Positions 10,090 through 21,530 of a stretch of DNA of 63,978 bases are shown in pieces; positions within the stretch are counted from its first letter, which is position 1, and each line of letters begins with the position of its first letter. This DNA is from Stentor coeruleus. Lineage: Eukaryota > Ciliophora > Heterotrichea > Heterotrichida > Stentoridae. The DNA lies in the NCBI GenBank assembly GCA_001970955.1, contig MPUH01000342.1, forward strand, positions 1 to 63,978. The letters are read 5' to 3'. The notes below the pieces were generated by a model. It ran no database searches. It saw only the letters and a list, made by a program, of their open reading frames with translations, and was not told the origin of the DNA. A program made the position numbers and the translations under genes.

Positions 10090-11055
10090 ATGAGCAAACT
10101 ATTTGAAGTACTTAGATCGTCAAGAACTAGAGAAGAAGAGCAATTAAGAGCTGATGAGTTAGAAGCGTTAAAGAAAAATATCAATTATTCTTTTGAAAAA
10201 ATCACAGAAAAATTAGGAAGGGAATTAAGAGAAAGAAGAGAAAGAAATTCTTTGATGAAGGAAGAAATCAATACTAAGAAAAAAGAATTCAGTATAATTT
10301 ATTCATATCTCATTGATAGAGAGTTTTTTTTAACTGAGTGCCGTATTTACGGCACTTATACAAAGCGTAATCAACCAAAAGACATTTCTGTAGAGAAAAA
10401 AGAACTGAATCGGGAATTAACTCTATCTAAAGTCAAAATAGATGCATTGAAAAAAGCTATACTTATCTTTAAATCTGATATATTCGAGTGTGAAGAAAAA
10501 CAACGGCGCTTAGGGAAAGATTTAAGACGACTTAAAAGAAATGCGCATATTCCAATAAACATTGGAGAAAGTTCATCTGATTCTAGCATTTCTGAAACTG
10601 AAGATGAAAAAGCTCAAAGGCTTGAATTTGAAGAATTCAAAAAGCTGAAATCTAAAGAACTCGAAGACCTTGAAAGCAAGTGCGAAAACAACAAATCCAT
10701 AATCCTCTCACTACAAAACGAGCTCAAAAACGCTAAAAAAGTCCTCCAGAACCCAGCTTTAAAAACCCAAATATATGAATCTTTAAAAGACTACATCAAC
10801 GAAATCGAAGAACAAGACTCTTCATCATCAATCCCAAACAGTACAAGAAACAATGGATTATTTCGTAGACGAGTATACTCAAACAAAGCAAATTCTAGAA
10901 TAAAAACCAAACAAACTGATTCAATAAAAATCCTCGCCCCACAAAGTACAAGTTTTAAATTCTATCCAAGAAAGCCAACATTAGACATGGTAAGAGGTCA
11001 TAGTGCACCAAGAACATTAAAAAGTGCAAATTGTTTACAAAGATCTAAACCATAA
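10090..11055 (+). CDS. Coiled-coil protein, function unknown
   Basis: A 321-aa charged protein. Residues about 1-75 and 95-235 are predicted coiled coils (REEEQLRADELEALKKNIN; KELNRELTLSKVKIDALKKA; EFKKLKSKELEDLESKCEN). A short acidic serine patch (GESSSDSSISETEDE) lies near residue 160, a likely phosphorylation region. The C-terminal 80 residues are basic and probably disordered. No enzyme motif or membrane segment is seen. It sits 182 bp after another coiled-coil gene on the same strand, but sequence similarity between them is not obvious. Confidence 0.72.
   Translation: MSKLFEVLRSSRTREEEQLRADELEALKKNINYSFEKITEKLGRELRERRERNSLMKEEINTKKKEFSIIYSYLIDREFFLTECRIYGTYTKRNQPKDISVEKKELNRELTLSKVKIDALKKAILIFKSDIFECEEKQRRLGKDLRRLKRNAHIPINIGESSSDSSISETEDEKAQRLEFEEFKKLKSKELEDLESKCENNKSIILSLQNELKNAKKVLQNPALKTQIYESLKDYINEIEEQDSSSSIPNSTRNNGLFRRRVYSNKANSRIKTKQTDSIKILAPQSTSFKFYPRKPTLDMVRGHSAPRTLKSANCLQRSKP
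10337..10356. repeat. Perfect 20-nt palindromic inverted repeat inside a gene
   Basis: AGTGCCGTATTTACGGCACT has 9-bp arms around a 2-nt centre. It is the most G/C-rich palindrome noticed in the window. It lies within the coding region of the coiled-coil gene and translates as part of ECRIYGTY, so it may be coincidental. Confidence 0.6.
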
Positions 11056-11150
11056 TCTAAATTAGATAATAATTTTCCTGTCAGAACTGATCAGACAGGT
11101 TAGATAAAATCTTTCTGATAAGACATTAATAATTATTATTTTCAAGGCTA

Positions 11151-12086
11151 ATGAGTCTGAATAGAAAAATCACTCTAAAAATCGTGAGAGGTGAGGAAAT
11201 AAGGGTCATGCACCTTATGCCGAGCACGTGGGCAGAATTGCAGGAGTCCCTAAACAACATGTATGGGAGTAGCAACTTTCACATAACCTATCTAGATGAA
11301 GAGGGAGATCATATTACAATAGGAAATGATATGGATTTAGAAGAAGCTTATAATTTTTACAGCGGAAAACCCTCTATGAAGCTGTTTATAAAACCTAAGA
11401 ATGTAGTTGAAGATTATGAAGAGTTTAAGACTGAACAGCCAAATGAAAAAAAATCAGAATGTAATCAGGAAGGTCAGAATTGGGGACAATGGGCAGAATG
11501 GGGAGAAAATGCTTGGTCTCGGTGTTTTAGAGGTTTTGGACGTGGAGGAAGATGTCGAGGTATGTGGGATATGCTTAGAGGAGCTGGGAAAATGAAGAAA
11601 CAGATGAAGAAAATGTGGAAGGAAAAAAGTAAAGTCGCTAAAGGTTACAAGATGAAAGTATTACAAAAAAGCTTCCCTAAACGTTGGGTCGTAAGTTGTG
11701 GTAGTACAATTATCATAACCTGGAGTGTGATGAATAAAGGTCAATTCAGTTGGACTGAAGGTTCTGTTATTGAAGACCTCAATGGTACACTTAAACTATT
11801 AGAACCAGTTTATATAAGTGAAGTAAATCCAGGAGAAGTTTGCAATATATCAATAAATGTTCAAGTGCCAATAGATCAAGGAAAACATAATGGACTATGG
11901 AGTTTATCAGTAAATGGACAATGCGCTGGGATTTTAAGGGCAAAAGTATATGCATCAGCTGAAACGAATACTGCTAAAGTTGAGACACTTATTTCTATGG
12001 GTTTTACAAGAGAAGTTGCTATGAGAGCTTTAGAAGAAAATGGTGGGGATTTGGATTTAGCGGTTTCTAATATCCTCCATAGTTAG
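11151..12086 (+). CDS. NBR1-like PB1-FW-UBA protein (selective autophagy receptor-like)
   Basis: A 311-aa protein with three domains in NBR1 order. Residues 1-85 form a PB1 domain (ITLKIVRGEEIRVMHL; DEEGDHITIGNDMDLEEAY carries the acidic OPCA-type cluster). Residues about 175-270 form the NBR1-type four-tryptophan domain (KRWVVSCGSTIIITWSVMNK; QFSWTEGS; LWSLSVNGQ). Residues about 275-311 form a UBA domain (LISMGFTREVAMRALEENGG) for ubiquitin binding. The ZZ zinc finger of NBR1 is absent; in its place is a short basic Gly/Arg/Lys linker. WDML in the linker fits the bare LIR core W-x-x-L but lacks an acidic flank, so it is only a candidate. In the family such proteins link ubiquitinated cargo to autophagosomes. 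It converges on the next gene with a 14-bp gap. Confidence 0.86.
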   Translation: MSLNRKITLKIVRGEEIRVMHLMPSTWAELQESLNNMYGSSNFHITYLDEEGDHITIGNDMDLEEAYNFYSGKPSMKLFIKPKNVVEDYEEFKTEQPNEKKSECNQEGQNWGQWAEWGENAWSRCFRGFGRGGRCRGMWDMLRGAGKMKKQMKKMWKEKSKVAKGYKMKVLQKSFPKRWVVSCGSTIIITWSVMNKGQFSWTEGSVIEDLNGTLKLLEPVYISEVNPGEVCNISINVQVPIDQGKHNGLWSLSVNGQCAGILRAKVYASAETNTAKVETLISMGFTREVAMRALEENGGDLDLAVSNILHS

Positions 12087-12100
12087 ATGATTAGTTAATC

Positions 12101-12820
12101 TTAGCCTAGTATAAACTTATCTCGGTTTACTGCTTTTTTACGGTTCATGTATACTGCATAGAAAAACACACTTAGCATGAACAGAAATATTTCGATAAAA
12201 ATGCACATAGCAGGACCATGTGATGGGCAAACATCATATGAGTTTATGTAATCAGATACTTTAAGACAACTTCCTCCAAATTTCGCCCCAGTAAAACCGA
12301 ACCAACCTGCTAAGCCTATTGAATGTAAGAGATTCAATGCTATTATATTGACCAAAAGCAGTTTATCCTTTAGGAAACGATATTGGACCATAAGGAAACT
12401 GATTTGGACTATCCAAATTAACGCGGTTAGTAAGGCAAGGCTTTCGAAAAGCACGTAAAAATATCCACCATTTCTGAGAGCAGAAAATGTTTCAAAGGCC
12501 CCATCAATATTGTTGTCTTCAGCTTCTTGAACGATTTCTGAAATGTAATTGTTTTCCCATCTGCCTTGACAAGCTCCACATTTTAATAAGCCTGAACGCC
12601 ATTTCGTCCCTCCAGAACCTTGTTCGGACCATCTGGGTGTCGCAATAGACCCGATCATAACAAGGGAAATCACGACTATGACTATTAAAAACGAAGTGTA
12701 CCAGTATCTTAAGCGAATTTTCCATAAGTAGTAACCTGTGTCTGGCTCAAGATTCGAATAATCAACATGCCGTTTTCTTGGGTAGTTGTCGTCCTCATCG
12801 TTATCATGGTTAAAAGACAT
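12101..12820 (-). CDS. Four-TM membrane protein, claudin/PMP22-like topology
   Basis: A 239-aa integral membrane protein. A charged cytosolic N-terminus (MSFNHDNDEDDNYPRKRH) precedes TM1 (about 42-63, SFLIVIVVISLVMIGSIAT). A large extracytosolic loop follows with a W...CGAC...W pattern, then TM2 (about 120-142), TM3 (about 152-172) and TM4 (about 205-228), and a short basic tail. A long first loop with Trp and paired Cys, followed by three closely spaced helices, resembles the claudin/PMP22/EMP fold. Homology is inferred from topology only. It diverges from the START-domain gene with a 138-bp shared upstream region. Confidence 0.7.
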   Translation of the reverse strand: MSFNHDNDEDDNYPRKRHVDYSNLEPDTGYYLWKIRLRYWYTSFLIVIVVISLVMIGSIATPRWSEQGSGGTKWRSGLLKCGACQGRWENNYISEIVQEAEDNNIDGAFETFSALRNGGYFYVLFESLALLTALIWIVQISFLMVQYRFLKDKLLLVNIIALNLLHSIGLAGWFGFTGAKFGGSCLKVSDYINSYDVCPSHGPAMCIFIEIFLFMLSVFFYAVYMNRKKAVNRDKFILG

Positions 12821-12958
12821 TTATTACAGCTATAATGGAATTTGAAAATTTGTAAAACAATTAGGAAAGGCTTGATTTAGGATTTTATGTTGATGTATAT
12901 TAAGATATGTAGTTAAAGTAGAATAAACTTGAGTAAATAGCTCACATTTAATAAAGTA

Positions 12959-13837
12959 ATGGCTGAAATCGAACCGCTTATTTCTACCTTCAAGGGCGCC
13001 TTTTATGCTTGTGACAATATCGAACTGGAACGTATATACAAAAACTTCAAAAACCTAAGCAAATCAAGTCCCAAAGTAGCTAACCTATTGGATTTTATGG
13101 AGTATAAACGTTATAGGTATGAAAGGGAAATTTTGAAAATGTGCATGGAATTTTTAGAAAGCCCAGGGTGGACTCTTATCACTGAAAAAAACAGAATAAG
13201 AGTAGAATACAAAGGTGAAGACAAAATATGCATTCGTAGTTCAATGTTAGTGAAACAGAATATGCTAAAAGTTCTTTCAGTATTAAGTGCTGCTGATTTA
13301 GCTCAAGAATGGTAAGAAATATACAGGATCAGTCCGGCAAAGAAAATAGAAATTCTTTCTGAACCTACTATGACGAGAAAATTAGTTAATTATCATTTCT
13401 GGTTTCCTTGGCCAATATCAGACCGTCAATGTTTAGTTGAGTTTAATGCTTTACCTGTTCCAGAAAAAAAAGCATGCATGATTACTATGAGAACACCTAA
13501 TAAAAAGAAGTATCTTAATTGGAGAATCCCTAAAGGAAATGATGATGAGGTTAAAATGAAAATGAGAATTGGCGGGCTTTATACTGAAATGATAGATGAA
13601 GAAAATACTAGAGTTGTATTTGTAGTAAACCCTGATCCAAATATTGTATGATTTATTTAGTTTTATGTACCACAATCTGTTATAAATTTTGGGACGAAGC
13701 ATATAATGTATTATATGATGGAGACACTAAGGAATAAAATGTTGGAGTTTGAAGGAAGTTCATATGAGCAAAGGATTAAGGAAAAACCTGAACTTCTTGA
13801 GTTTATAAAAGCTTCTATTGATAAGCATTCTCATTAG
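12959..13837 (+). CDS. START-domain lipid-binding protein, two tiny introns
   Basis: A three-exon gene for a 282-aa protein. Removing 15-nt introns at 13312-13326 and 13646-13660 gives one frame ending in TAG at 13835-13837. The central and C-terminal parts match a START (StAR-related lipid transfer) domain: GWTLITEKNRIRVEYKGED, then LAQEWISPAKKIEILSEPT, LVNYHFWFPWPISDRQCLVE (the characteristic PWPxxxRD-like strand), and GGLYTEMID followed by VVFVVNPDP and a long C-terminal helix. Members bind sterols, phospholipids or ceramide in a hydrophobic cavity and shuttle them between membranes. No signal peptide or membrane segment is seen, so a soluble carrier is likely. The ligand cannot be told from sequence. 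Confidence 0.88.
13312..13326 (+). other. 15-nt intron 1 (START gene)
   Basis: GTAAGAAATATACAG splits the Trp codon of ...QEW and removes an in-frame TAA. The downstream exon continues ISPAKKIEIL in frame. Confidence 0.93.
13646..13660 (+). other. 15-nt intron 2 (START gene)
   Basis: GTATGATTTATTTAG removes an in-frame TGA and TAG. The downstream exon adds the C-terminal helix of the START fold. Confidence 0.92.
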
Positions 13838-14182
13838 TTTATATGAATTTTTTAGAATAAGTTTTTTGTGATTATTTTTTATGCTCAGATTTTTTTTTTT
13901 TAATAATAGTAGAACATAAGATAAGATACATAGATAATCGATTTATAAAAAAATTTGAGGGATTTTAAAGTATAAATTTTATACTTTTTACATGAAGATA
14001 GAATGATTATTGTGAAATTTTTTAATGAATATTTTTAATAAAGAAAAACTTTGTGATTTGTATATAAAGCGTAGAAAAAGGATTTTGTGATTAGAAATTG
14101 GGTATTTAGCAAATAATTTTTGTTCGATATAAAAAGGTCGTTTTTTGGTTTTTTATTTGTTATATATTATTAAATTAACTTT
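13838..14182. other. Intergenic spacer, nothing recognised
   Basis: This is AT-rich spacer with long T and A runs between two plus-strand genes. No coding-like frame was recognised. Confidence 0.6.
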
Positions 14183-14827
14183 ATGGGATGCATGGAGACT
14201 CACTTAGATTGCCCAGTAGAAGAGCTCGAGCTTATTAAAAAGGAGATGAAATTGCCATATGATATAGAGTCTCCTTCTAAAATCGACATCGTCCATCGTA
14301 AATATTCCCTGGGTGGTAAAATCAACCAAGATCAATGGGAACAAATAAAATCAGCCTTAAATTTCCCAAACGATTTATCTTTTTCTGAATCATTCTACAA
14401 CAGTTTCTGTGAAAATGGAGAATATTCCTTACGTGGTTTAGTCCTTTTAGGGATTCTACTAAGTTATGGAAATTTCACTGATAAAGCTTTACTGATTTTT
14501 GAGATAATGGATTTAGAATATCAAAATATACTAACAAAAGCTGATTTGGAATCTTTAGTATCAGAATTAATAGACATATCAGTAAATAAAATTTCTTTAT
14601 TAGTTGAACAAGATGCAAAAGTTCAAAAATATATAAGAAGTTTGAAATCTGTTGAGGAAAGAGGTAAGAAAGTCATATTAAGGAGATTTTGTAAGGGATC
14701 AATGATAAAAATTACTAGAGATGAGTTTGTTGAAAGGTTTTACAAGTCGAAATGTGTTGGGTTATTAACAACTAGAGGGATTCGCAAATTGTTATATGGT
14801 TTGCTATATGAAAATCCTAAATCTTAG
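14183..14827 (+). CDS. EF-hand-like protein with N-terminal acylation motif
   Basis: A 214-aa protein beginning MGCMETH. Gly2 with Thr6 fits the N-myristoylation consensus, and Cys3 is a likely palmitoylation site, so it is probably membrane-anchored. The body resembles the calcineurin-B/neuronal calcium sensor fold. TDKALLIFEIMDLEYQNIL is an EF-hand helix and loop with D, E, Q and T at calcium-ligand positions and D rather than E at position 12. The other EF-hands are degenerate. Calcium binding is therefore uncertain. The nearby DHHC enzyme shows the organism has the acylation machinery, but no direct link is implied. Confidence 0.68.
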   Translation: MGCMETHLDCPVEELELIKKEMKLPYDIESPSKIDIVHRKYSLGGKINQDQWEQIKSALNFPNDLSFSESFYNSFCENGEYSLRGLVLLGILLSYGNFTDKALLIFEIMDLEYQNILTKADLESLVSELIDISVNKISLLVEQDAKVQKYIRSLKSVEERGKKVILRRFCKGSMIKITRDEFVERFYKSKCVGLLTTRGIRKLLYGLLYENPKS

Positions 14828-15074
14828 ATAATTAATGATAGGTATGAAAATCTAGATTACTTTAAATATTATAAAAAAATTATTTTATATTATAGAATAA
14901 AATTATATTCTCATAAAATATTATTCAAAGAATTCGTAATCTAAAAACTTACTATTTTTTCATTCTAATATAATGTTTTATATAAATACTATTTGAATTT
15001 ATCAAAACCATAAATTCTTAATCTACATATATAATTTCTTTAATAATTTATTTTATATTCTCTATCTTATTTAT

Positions 15075-18000
15075 CTAACTTACCTGAGTAAGCAAAAACA
15101 TCATCATCATTTCTTTTTTATACTTCACTTCCTTTAAAAATTCAAAATCAAACTTCCCAGAATCATAATCTTCCAAAAATGCTTTTGTCTTTTCACTCAC
15201 AGCTACTCTTCCAGGAACTCCATTACTTTCCATCTTATTTGCCAATATAACATCTTGACCATAAATATCATACCTTACAATATTTGTCCCTGCAATTCCC
15301 CCAATAACATCTCCAGTATGTAGCCCAATTCGCATTTTTAATTCGCAATTACATTTTTCATTAACTTCTTCAATCAAACCAATAAGTGATAAAGCGAAAT
15401 TTATCATATTCAAAGCTTCTTTTGCTGGATTTCTTTTATCATCTCCTCCATATCCCATAGCAACATAACAATCTCCTATAGTATGAACTTTATAAACATC
15501 ATGAGCTAGACAAGTTTTATCAAATCTAGTAAAAAGTTCAGATAACATTTCTACAACTTCTATTGAAGATTTTTGAGAACTCCATGAAGTAAAACCAACA
15601 ATATCAGCATACATTACTGTAACTTGCTTAAGATTGTCTGTCACTGATGTGTCATGTTGAAGATCTTGTAATACATGAAAAGGCATCATTTGAGTTAATA
15701 ATTTTTCAGTCTTGTCAAGTTCTTTTAATGCAGCTTCTTTTAATTTTTGATAATTTCTTAAAGAGTACTCAAGGCGAATTGATGCATAAAATATACATAA
15801 AAGAAAGAAAATAGAAAAACATAGTCTTTGAGGTAAAAAGTCGTAAAGACATATTTTAACTAACCAAAGGATTATATAGAATATGGTCACAAGCAAACTT
15901 CTACTGAATATTAAACCTGTGCAATAGGTTGTAAGTAAAAATCGTGAATATAGAAAAAGGATTTCAACTGTATTTTCAGTTCCTATAATTGAAGTTTCAA
16001 TAAAAAATACTACAATTTGAAGTGAGTATACAATAGCAAGAGCATAGCCATGCCACAAATAATCACGTATTTTCTTTAGGATAATCAGCCAAATTATCAT
16101 AACAACTTCTTCAAATAAAAAATATCCTAGTTTAAACCCACTCAAAATATCTTCGTTATAAATCAGCCTTACCATTGATAAAACAATAAATACAAAATCA
16201 GACCCAATAGTTATAATAATACCAATTTTTATCAATGATTGCATGCTTTTTGCATAATAAACATTAGAACTATGAAATTCTGAAGAAAAAATATTACAAA
16301 AATCGTAAATTTTTTCTTTATTACTCATTTTTCTCTCTTTATCATTCAGTGCTTTAAAAGAGCTTCTCGTAACTATTTTAGTATTCACATTAAACTCATT
16401 ATCATTATTTACTTCAATCACAGTAGCTTTACCATAAGTATATATTCCACTAAATCCTGAAGATAAATGACCACTAGTATAATATTCTTCCGCAAGTTCA
16501 TTACTAACATTAACAATAAAAGTTTGCATAACCCCTTTTCCTTTAACTTCTCTTCCAACTTTTGTAAAACTTAAACCATAAACATCTCCAAGTAGTTCAT
16601 AGCATTCTAATGATATTTGAATAGCATTATATTCTGTTAAAGTACTTGACATACGACTTGCTGTATTAACAGTATCTCCAACTAATGAAAATTGAGGCTT
16701 ATGATATCCAACAACACCAGCAGTTACTGGTCCACTGTTTATACCAATTTTAATTTTAAGCATATCTCCACTTTTAAGTTTGATTTTTATTGTTTCTCTT
16801 AGTATTGATAAACCCATTTCAACAGCTCTTCTTGCATGAGGGACTTGGACTAAATCTGAATTCAGTTCTTTATCACTATCTTTTAAACCTGCACAGGCTA
16901 AATAAGTTTTTCCTACAGTTTCGATTTTTGCAACTCCAACTGTTTCACATATTTTGTCAAACTTACCAAATAGTTCATCTAAAAAAAATATCAGCTCTTG
17001 GGGTGAATATTCAGCTACAATTTTATCAAATTCACAAATATCACAAAATAATACACTAACCGTACCTTTATCTTCAGCTATATATCTAATTCCATCAGTA
17101 ACTCGTTTCTTAACAAAAGCTGGAAGAAGATATCCAAGAATGTTACTAACATTTTCAAGTTTAATTTCAACATTTTTATAAAACGCATACTGATTTCTAC
17201 GTAAAGAGTCAACATAATAAGATAAAATACCACAAATAATAGTTATCTGTAAATTAAGAACTATTAAATATCCTGTATAATATGGTGAATGATCTGAATA
17301 ATTTTGATCTGTAACTATAGATCCAAGTATACACGATATTATAAATGCTAAAGACATTTTTAATAAAGTTAATCTCCATCTAAAGTAAATAAGCACACTA
17401 TATATAACTTGTAATGATGGGAACATAATAAAAGAATCAAAAGAATTTAAAGATGAGTATATTGATATAACTGCAATAAGAAAGGCAAAATAAACGCTTG
17501 CAATGTTTTTCGATGACAATTTATTCCAAAAAGAGGATAAAGTTATTATAAATGATAATATAACTGGGATTATTGAATAGGATATATGAGAGAATTTTGG
17601 AATTATGTTTGTAAATAAAAGAAGTGTATAACAGAGACTTACTATTGTTAAAAAAAAACTTATCCATGATATTATACTTCTGGAGCTCATAGAACTTATT
17701 TTTTGATATTGTTTTTCACGATATTCAGAGGCAAATGATAGGGAGATGTAGTTTATATTAAGAGAATCTTTGATTTTTTCTTTGTTCCAGTATTTTGTAT
17801 CGTTAAAAACTTTTTCTATGCAGTCTTTAAACATTTCTAAACGTTGTTTGATATTTATTTTACTTATTTTGTAGAATAGAATATTTGTTGAAAGGTAGAA
17901 TCCAGAGCAAATTAATGGAATTGTCAGTGTGTAAATCCAAAGATCTGCACGGTCTAGTAGGATACTTGGGGAAAGGCTATAATTGGTTAGTGTGCTTGGA

Positions 18001-21000
18001 TAAATTAATGAGGTTATAAAAACAATTAATGAGATAGTTAAAGCATTCATGATCCAAGTCTCACAATTAAATATTTTTGTATTTATAAACACAACCTGAG
18101 AAAAGGTTAAAGAAGTTACTAAAAATACAGTCACACCCTGTGAGTCGAAATCATCAGTATATCCTTTTACATGAACAATTTCACCCATTCCATAAATAAC
18201 TGATATATAAATAATAATTCCTTGACTTATGCCTAAGAAATAATAAAAAGCAATTTTTTTCTTTTTCCCTAGTAAATCAATGAACCCTATAGAATACACA
18301 ATCGGAGAATATGAAGCGTTTTTTTCATTCATATCTTTTTCGAAAATGCCTAAAATAAGTATTGGAATTAAGCATATAACCATTTCATGAAACACTAGAA
18401 GGTCATAATCAATAATACTTGTCCCTGAAAAATTAGAGGATAATTGAAATAGAAATAAAAGAGTAGACATCATTGCTTCTTTGTAAATGTAGTAAAGGAG
18501 AATTTTACTAAGCCGGAAATAACTGTAATGCCCATCAACAAGGATAAGTTTTTCAAGTTCAGAGAATTTGCTGATCTCAATATCTCCTGGTAAAGCTGAG
18601 TTTTTTTCTTCTCCTTTAACACATACTGCAATAGAAGCTTCATCAATCATCCCAGTATTAGAATTCCCATCACTTAAAGCAAGTATTCTCGGATTGTAAA
18701 CAATATTATTTTGCATAAGCTTTACAATATCAATTTTCTGGTTCGGCATCATAGAATGAAAACACACAGCTTTAGCCGATATAAGAAGTACTACAAACAA
18801 TTTCCTATGTTCTGGGCTTGAAACTGCAAGATCTAACGTATTCGCATCAAAAAGCAAATAAAAATCAATATCTTTTATTTCTTTTATAGGCCGTGTTTTA
18901 AACTCAGAAAACTTAACAAGTTTAGCAATCAAAGGATTTATTGTGTGTTTTTTTTTAACCCGACTTTGTCTTTTGAAATTATGATTTATCGGACTGTAAT
19001 ATTCTGGGGTATTCTGATCATTAACAGATCTTATCTGTCTATCTTGAATCTTAAAACCTTCTGGAAGATTTGTTAGGCTAGTCTCTGATCGTGGTTTATC
19101 TTTAGAAGACAATTTCTTCTCATCAAAAAGTTCTTCAGTAGCAACTTCTCTTAATGCTTGTAAGCATTCCACACTATTTTTAAATCCACTAAAATTTATG
19201 ATTTTACAAGAACGAGGGAATATTTTCGATGCAAAACACGCTACTAATGCATTTTCTTCCTTAACACCAGTTACAAGCCATGTTTTAATCCCAGCATTAT
19301 TAAGATTTGTTATAGTCCTTTGAGTTTCTTGGGTTATTTCATGTTCTAAACCTGCAACGCCAAGGTATATCAAATCAAAGCTATATTTTTCAAACGCTGA
19401 CTCTATTCTGTTTTCAACATTCATTGGAGACAGTCAAGCATTTTGTATTTCTTGTATGAAATTTTCCCCATCATCTGGTGAAAGCTGTTTATATGTATAA
19501 ACAACTTTTTTTTTTGTAAGAAAAAGTCCACTGCTTGAAATTCCATCTATAAATTTTGTATCTTCCTCATCGAGTATAAGTGGTTTAATCAATTCAACAC
19601 TTCCTTTTACGTATAAAAAAAAGTTCTCATTAAACCCAAATCTCACTAATACTGATGTTTTATTAGCACCTGCTGCAGTTATTGTATTTTCAGCATAAAT
19701 ATGAAATTCGTATTCTTTTTCAGCAATACAAATTATTATAATATTATCATGTCTCTCTTTAACATATACTCCTATTTTAGAAAGCCCTTTAAGCATTGAT
19801 TTTGAAGCTGGGCTACAGTATTTTTTATTCGCATTCATAGATGAATTACTGCATAAACAAGTACAGAAAAAAAACTTTAGATAATCTTCTGAAATTTCTC
19901 CTTCTGAGATTTGGTTTTTTAATGAACTAAATGATAAGAAATCTTTGAAACTTATTGGATTTTCAGTTTCAAATTGGGCGAGTTGGTTTTTGCTTGAAGT
20001 GTCAATGTCTCCTTCTTCACTGATTTGGTATTCGTCTCTAAGAAAGATTTGGTCATAAAAAACTAATGCTGATAATTCGAGTTTATAATTAGTAATAATA
20101 CCGATTTTCCCTGTGAGAACGTATTCAATTTTCCCAAGATCTTGAAGGATTTTCGGATCTTTGATTTTGACAGTTTTATATCTCCAATTAATTATGAGGG
20201 AACTAATAATTTTAGCGATTTTCACACATAAAAATAATGATATCGGGATCATGTTTGCATATAACAATATAAAATGGATGACTACATCTGACAAGTTATC
20301 TTTTTTTAAGAAATTCGAATAAAATTGGTTTAGTATAGTACTAATAGATACAAGTATTGTTACTATAATAAAATTCACTAATTGAACTTTGTTTATAGTT
20401 GTTTCTAGCTTAGAAAGCTTAACTAAAGATTCAGTTGTTGAGTTTATCCAAACCTTTGTTTCTAAACCAGTATAAACTACAAGTCCTAAAATCCAGTCAT
20501 TTCCAATAACTTTTGATCCACCTATAATAAAATTGTCATTTTCAACAATACATGCTTTAGGATTTCCTTTGAATTTGATTTTACCTTTNGGAAAATTATT
20601 TATTAAAATTTATGGTTGTAATGCAACTTTTGATCCACCTATAATAAAATTGTCATTTTCAACAATACATGCTTTAGGATTTCCTTTGAATTTGATTTTA
20701 CCTTTGAAACTAGAAAAGCTCTTGCTTGGCGCAACAACTTTAATGCTCTCCATTCTTTTTAAAGCTCCATTAATAATTTCAGGGTCTGTTTCTTTAATAA
20801 ATTCAGTATTTTTTATATTCTTTTTTACAACCAATTCTCTATTTCCAAGAACTTTTTTCATATTCAAGTAGGCATATTGGCTTTTATTTGATTGATTTGG
20901 CAGATTTCCCTGTCTTATTGTATTATCAGAGCGTATTTTCACTTGAGGAAAGTTGAATTCAATTTCATCCTGGTTAAGATCTTCTCTATTACTAAATATC

Positions 21001-21530
21001 TCATCATTTGCATACATGTCCGTATCTTTACCTCTACACGATAATAAAATAATATCAGCAGGAACTATTTCCTTATCCATAACCAAAATTACATTTCCTA
21101 CAACTAAACTTTCTGACTTGCAGTTTTTGAATGATGTTTTTTCCCATACATGTGCTTCTAAGTTGTTGTGCATTTTATTAGCTTTATGTCGCCATAATGC
21201 TCTAAAAAAATTGCTAATCATAATTATAACCATAAGAATTATGAAAGACACAATTGGGTACATCTTCCAGCTTTCAGCTTCATCATTACTTAAGAAATCT
21301 AAAACTACCACAAATGCAAACCAAAAATATGAAATATTTTGGAATTCATGAAATAGAGTTTTCGGAACTAAGTAAAGAAAGGCATATTGCTTTGAGTAAA
21401 CACGATTAGACTTATAGATGGAGGTCCTAGCTGGGATTCCATACTGTATGTTCACAAGGCGGTAGTTTTTTGCCTTTTCTGACTTTATAACTGAACTGAG
21501 ACTTAGTTTTGCCTTCATCTTTATAGCCAT
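15075..21530 (-). CDS. P4-ATPase-like/guanylyl cyclase, copy A (interrupted by TGA and a contig join)
   Basis: A giant bifunctional-type guanylyl cyclase of ciliates and apicomplexans, about 2,110 aa. The N-terminal half is a P4-ATPase-like membrane region (entry at NRVYSKQYAFLYLVPKTLF; many TMs). The C-terminal half has a second TM block and two class III cyclase domains. The P-type core looks dead: the DKTGT motif reads GKIGIIT (about 20097-20118), the TGDGxND hinge reads SDGNSNTG (about 18650-18680), and the DGET actuator motif is missing. Cyclase domain 1 (about 17055-16600) has CDICEFD, ETVGKTY and DTVNTASRM. Domain 2 (about 15623-15150) has ADIVGFT and IGDCY. Metal Asp residues are complete only in domain 2; the Asn/Arg pair is only in domain 1. 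Two breaks exist: an in-frame TGA at 19434-19436 where copy B has AGA (Arg), and a contig join at 20589. After collapsing the join the length is exactly 2,113 codons. Confidence 0.88.
19434..19436 (-). other. In-frame TGA in cyclase copy A
   Basis: On the minus strand the codons read CAA AAT GCT TGA CTG TCT CCA ATG. In copy B the same place reads CAT AAC GCA AGA CTA TCT CCA ATG. A single A-to-T change turns Arg into stop, with homologous coding sequence intact on both sides. No GT...AG 15/16-nt intron spans it. Confidence 0.85.
20508..20705. repeat. Contig join with 81-bp direct repeat around N (20589)
   Basis: Positions 20508-20588 and 20625-20705 are identical (81 bp). Between them lie the N and 35 bp of AT-rich sequence (20590-20624). 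Dropping one copy plus the insert (117 bp) leaves the cyclase A frame intact. This is best read as two overlapping contigs that were not merged. Confidence 0.9.
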
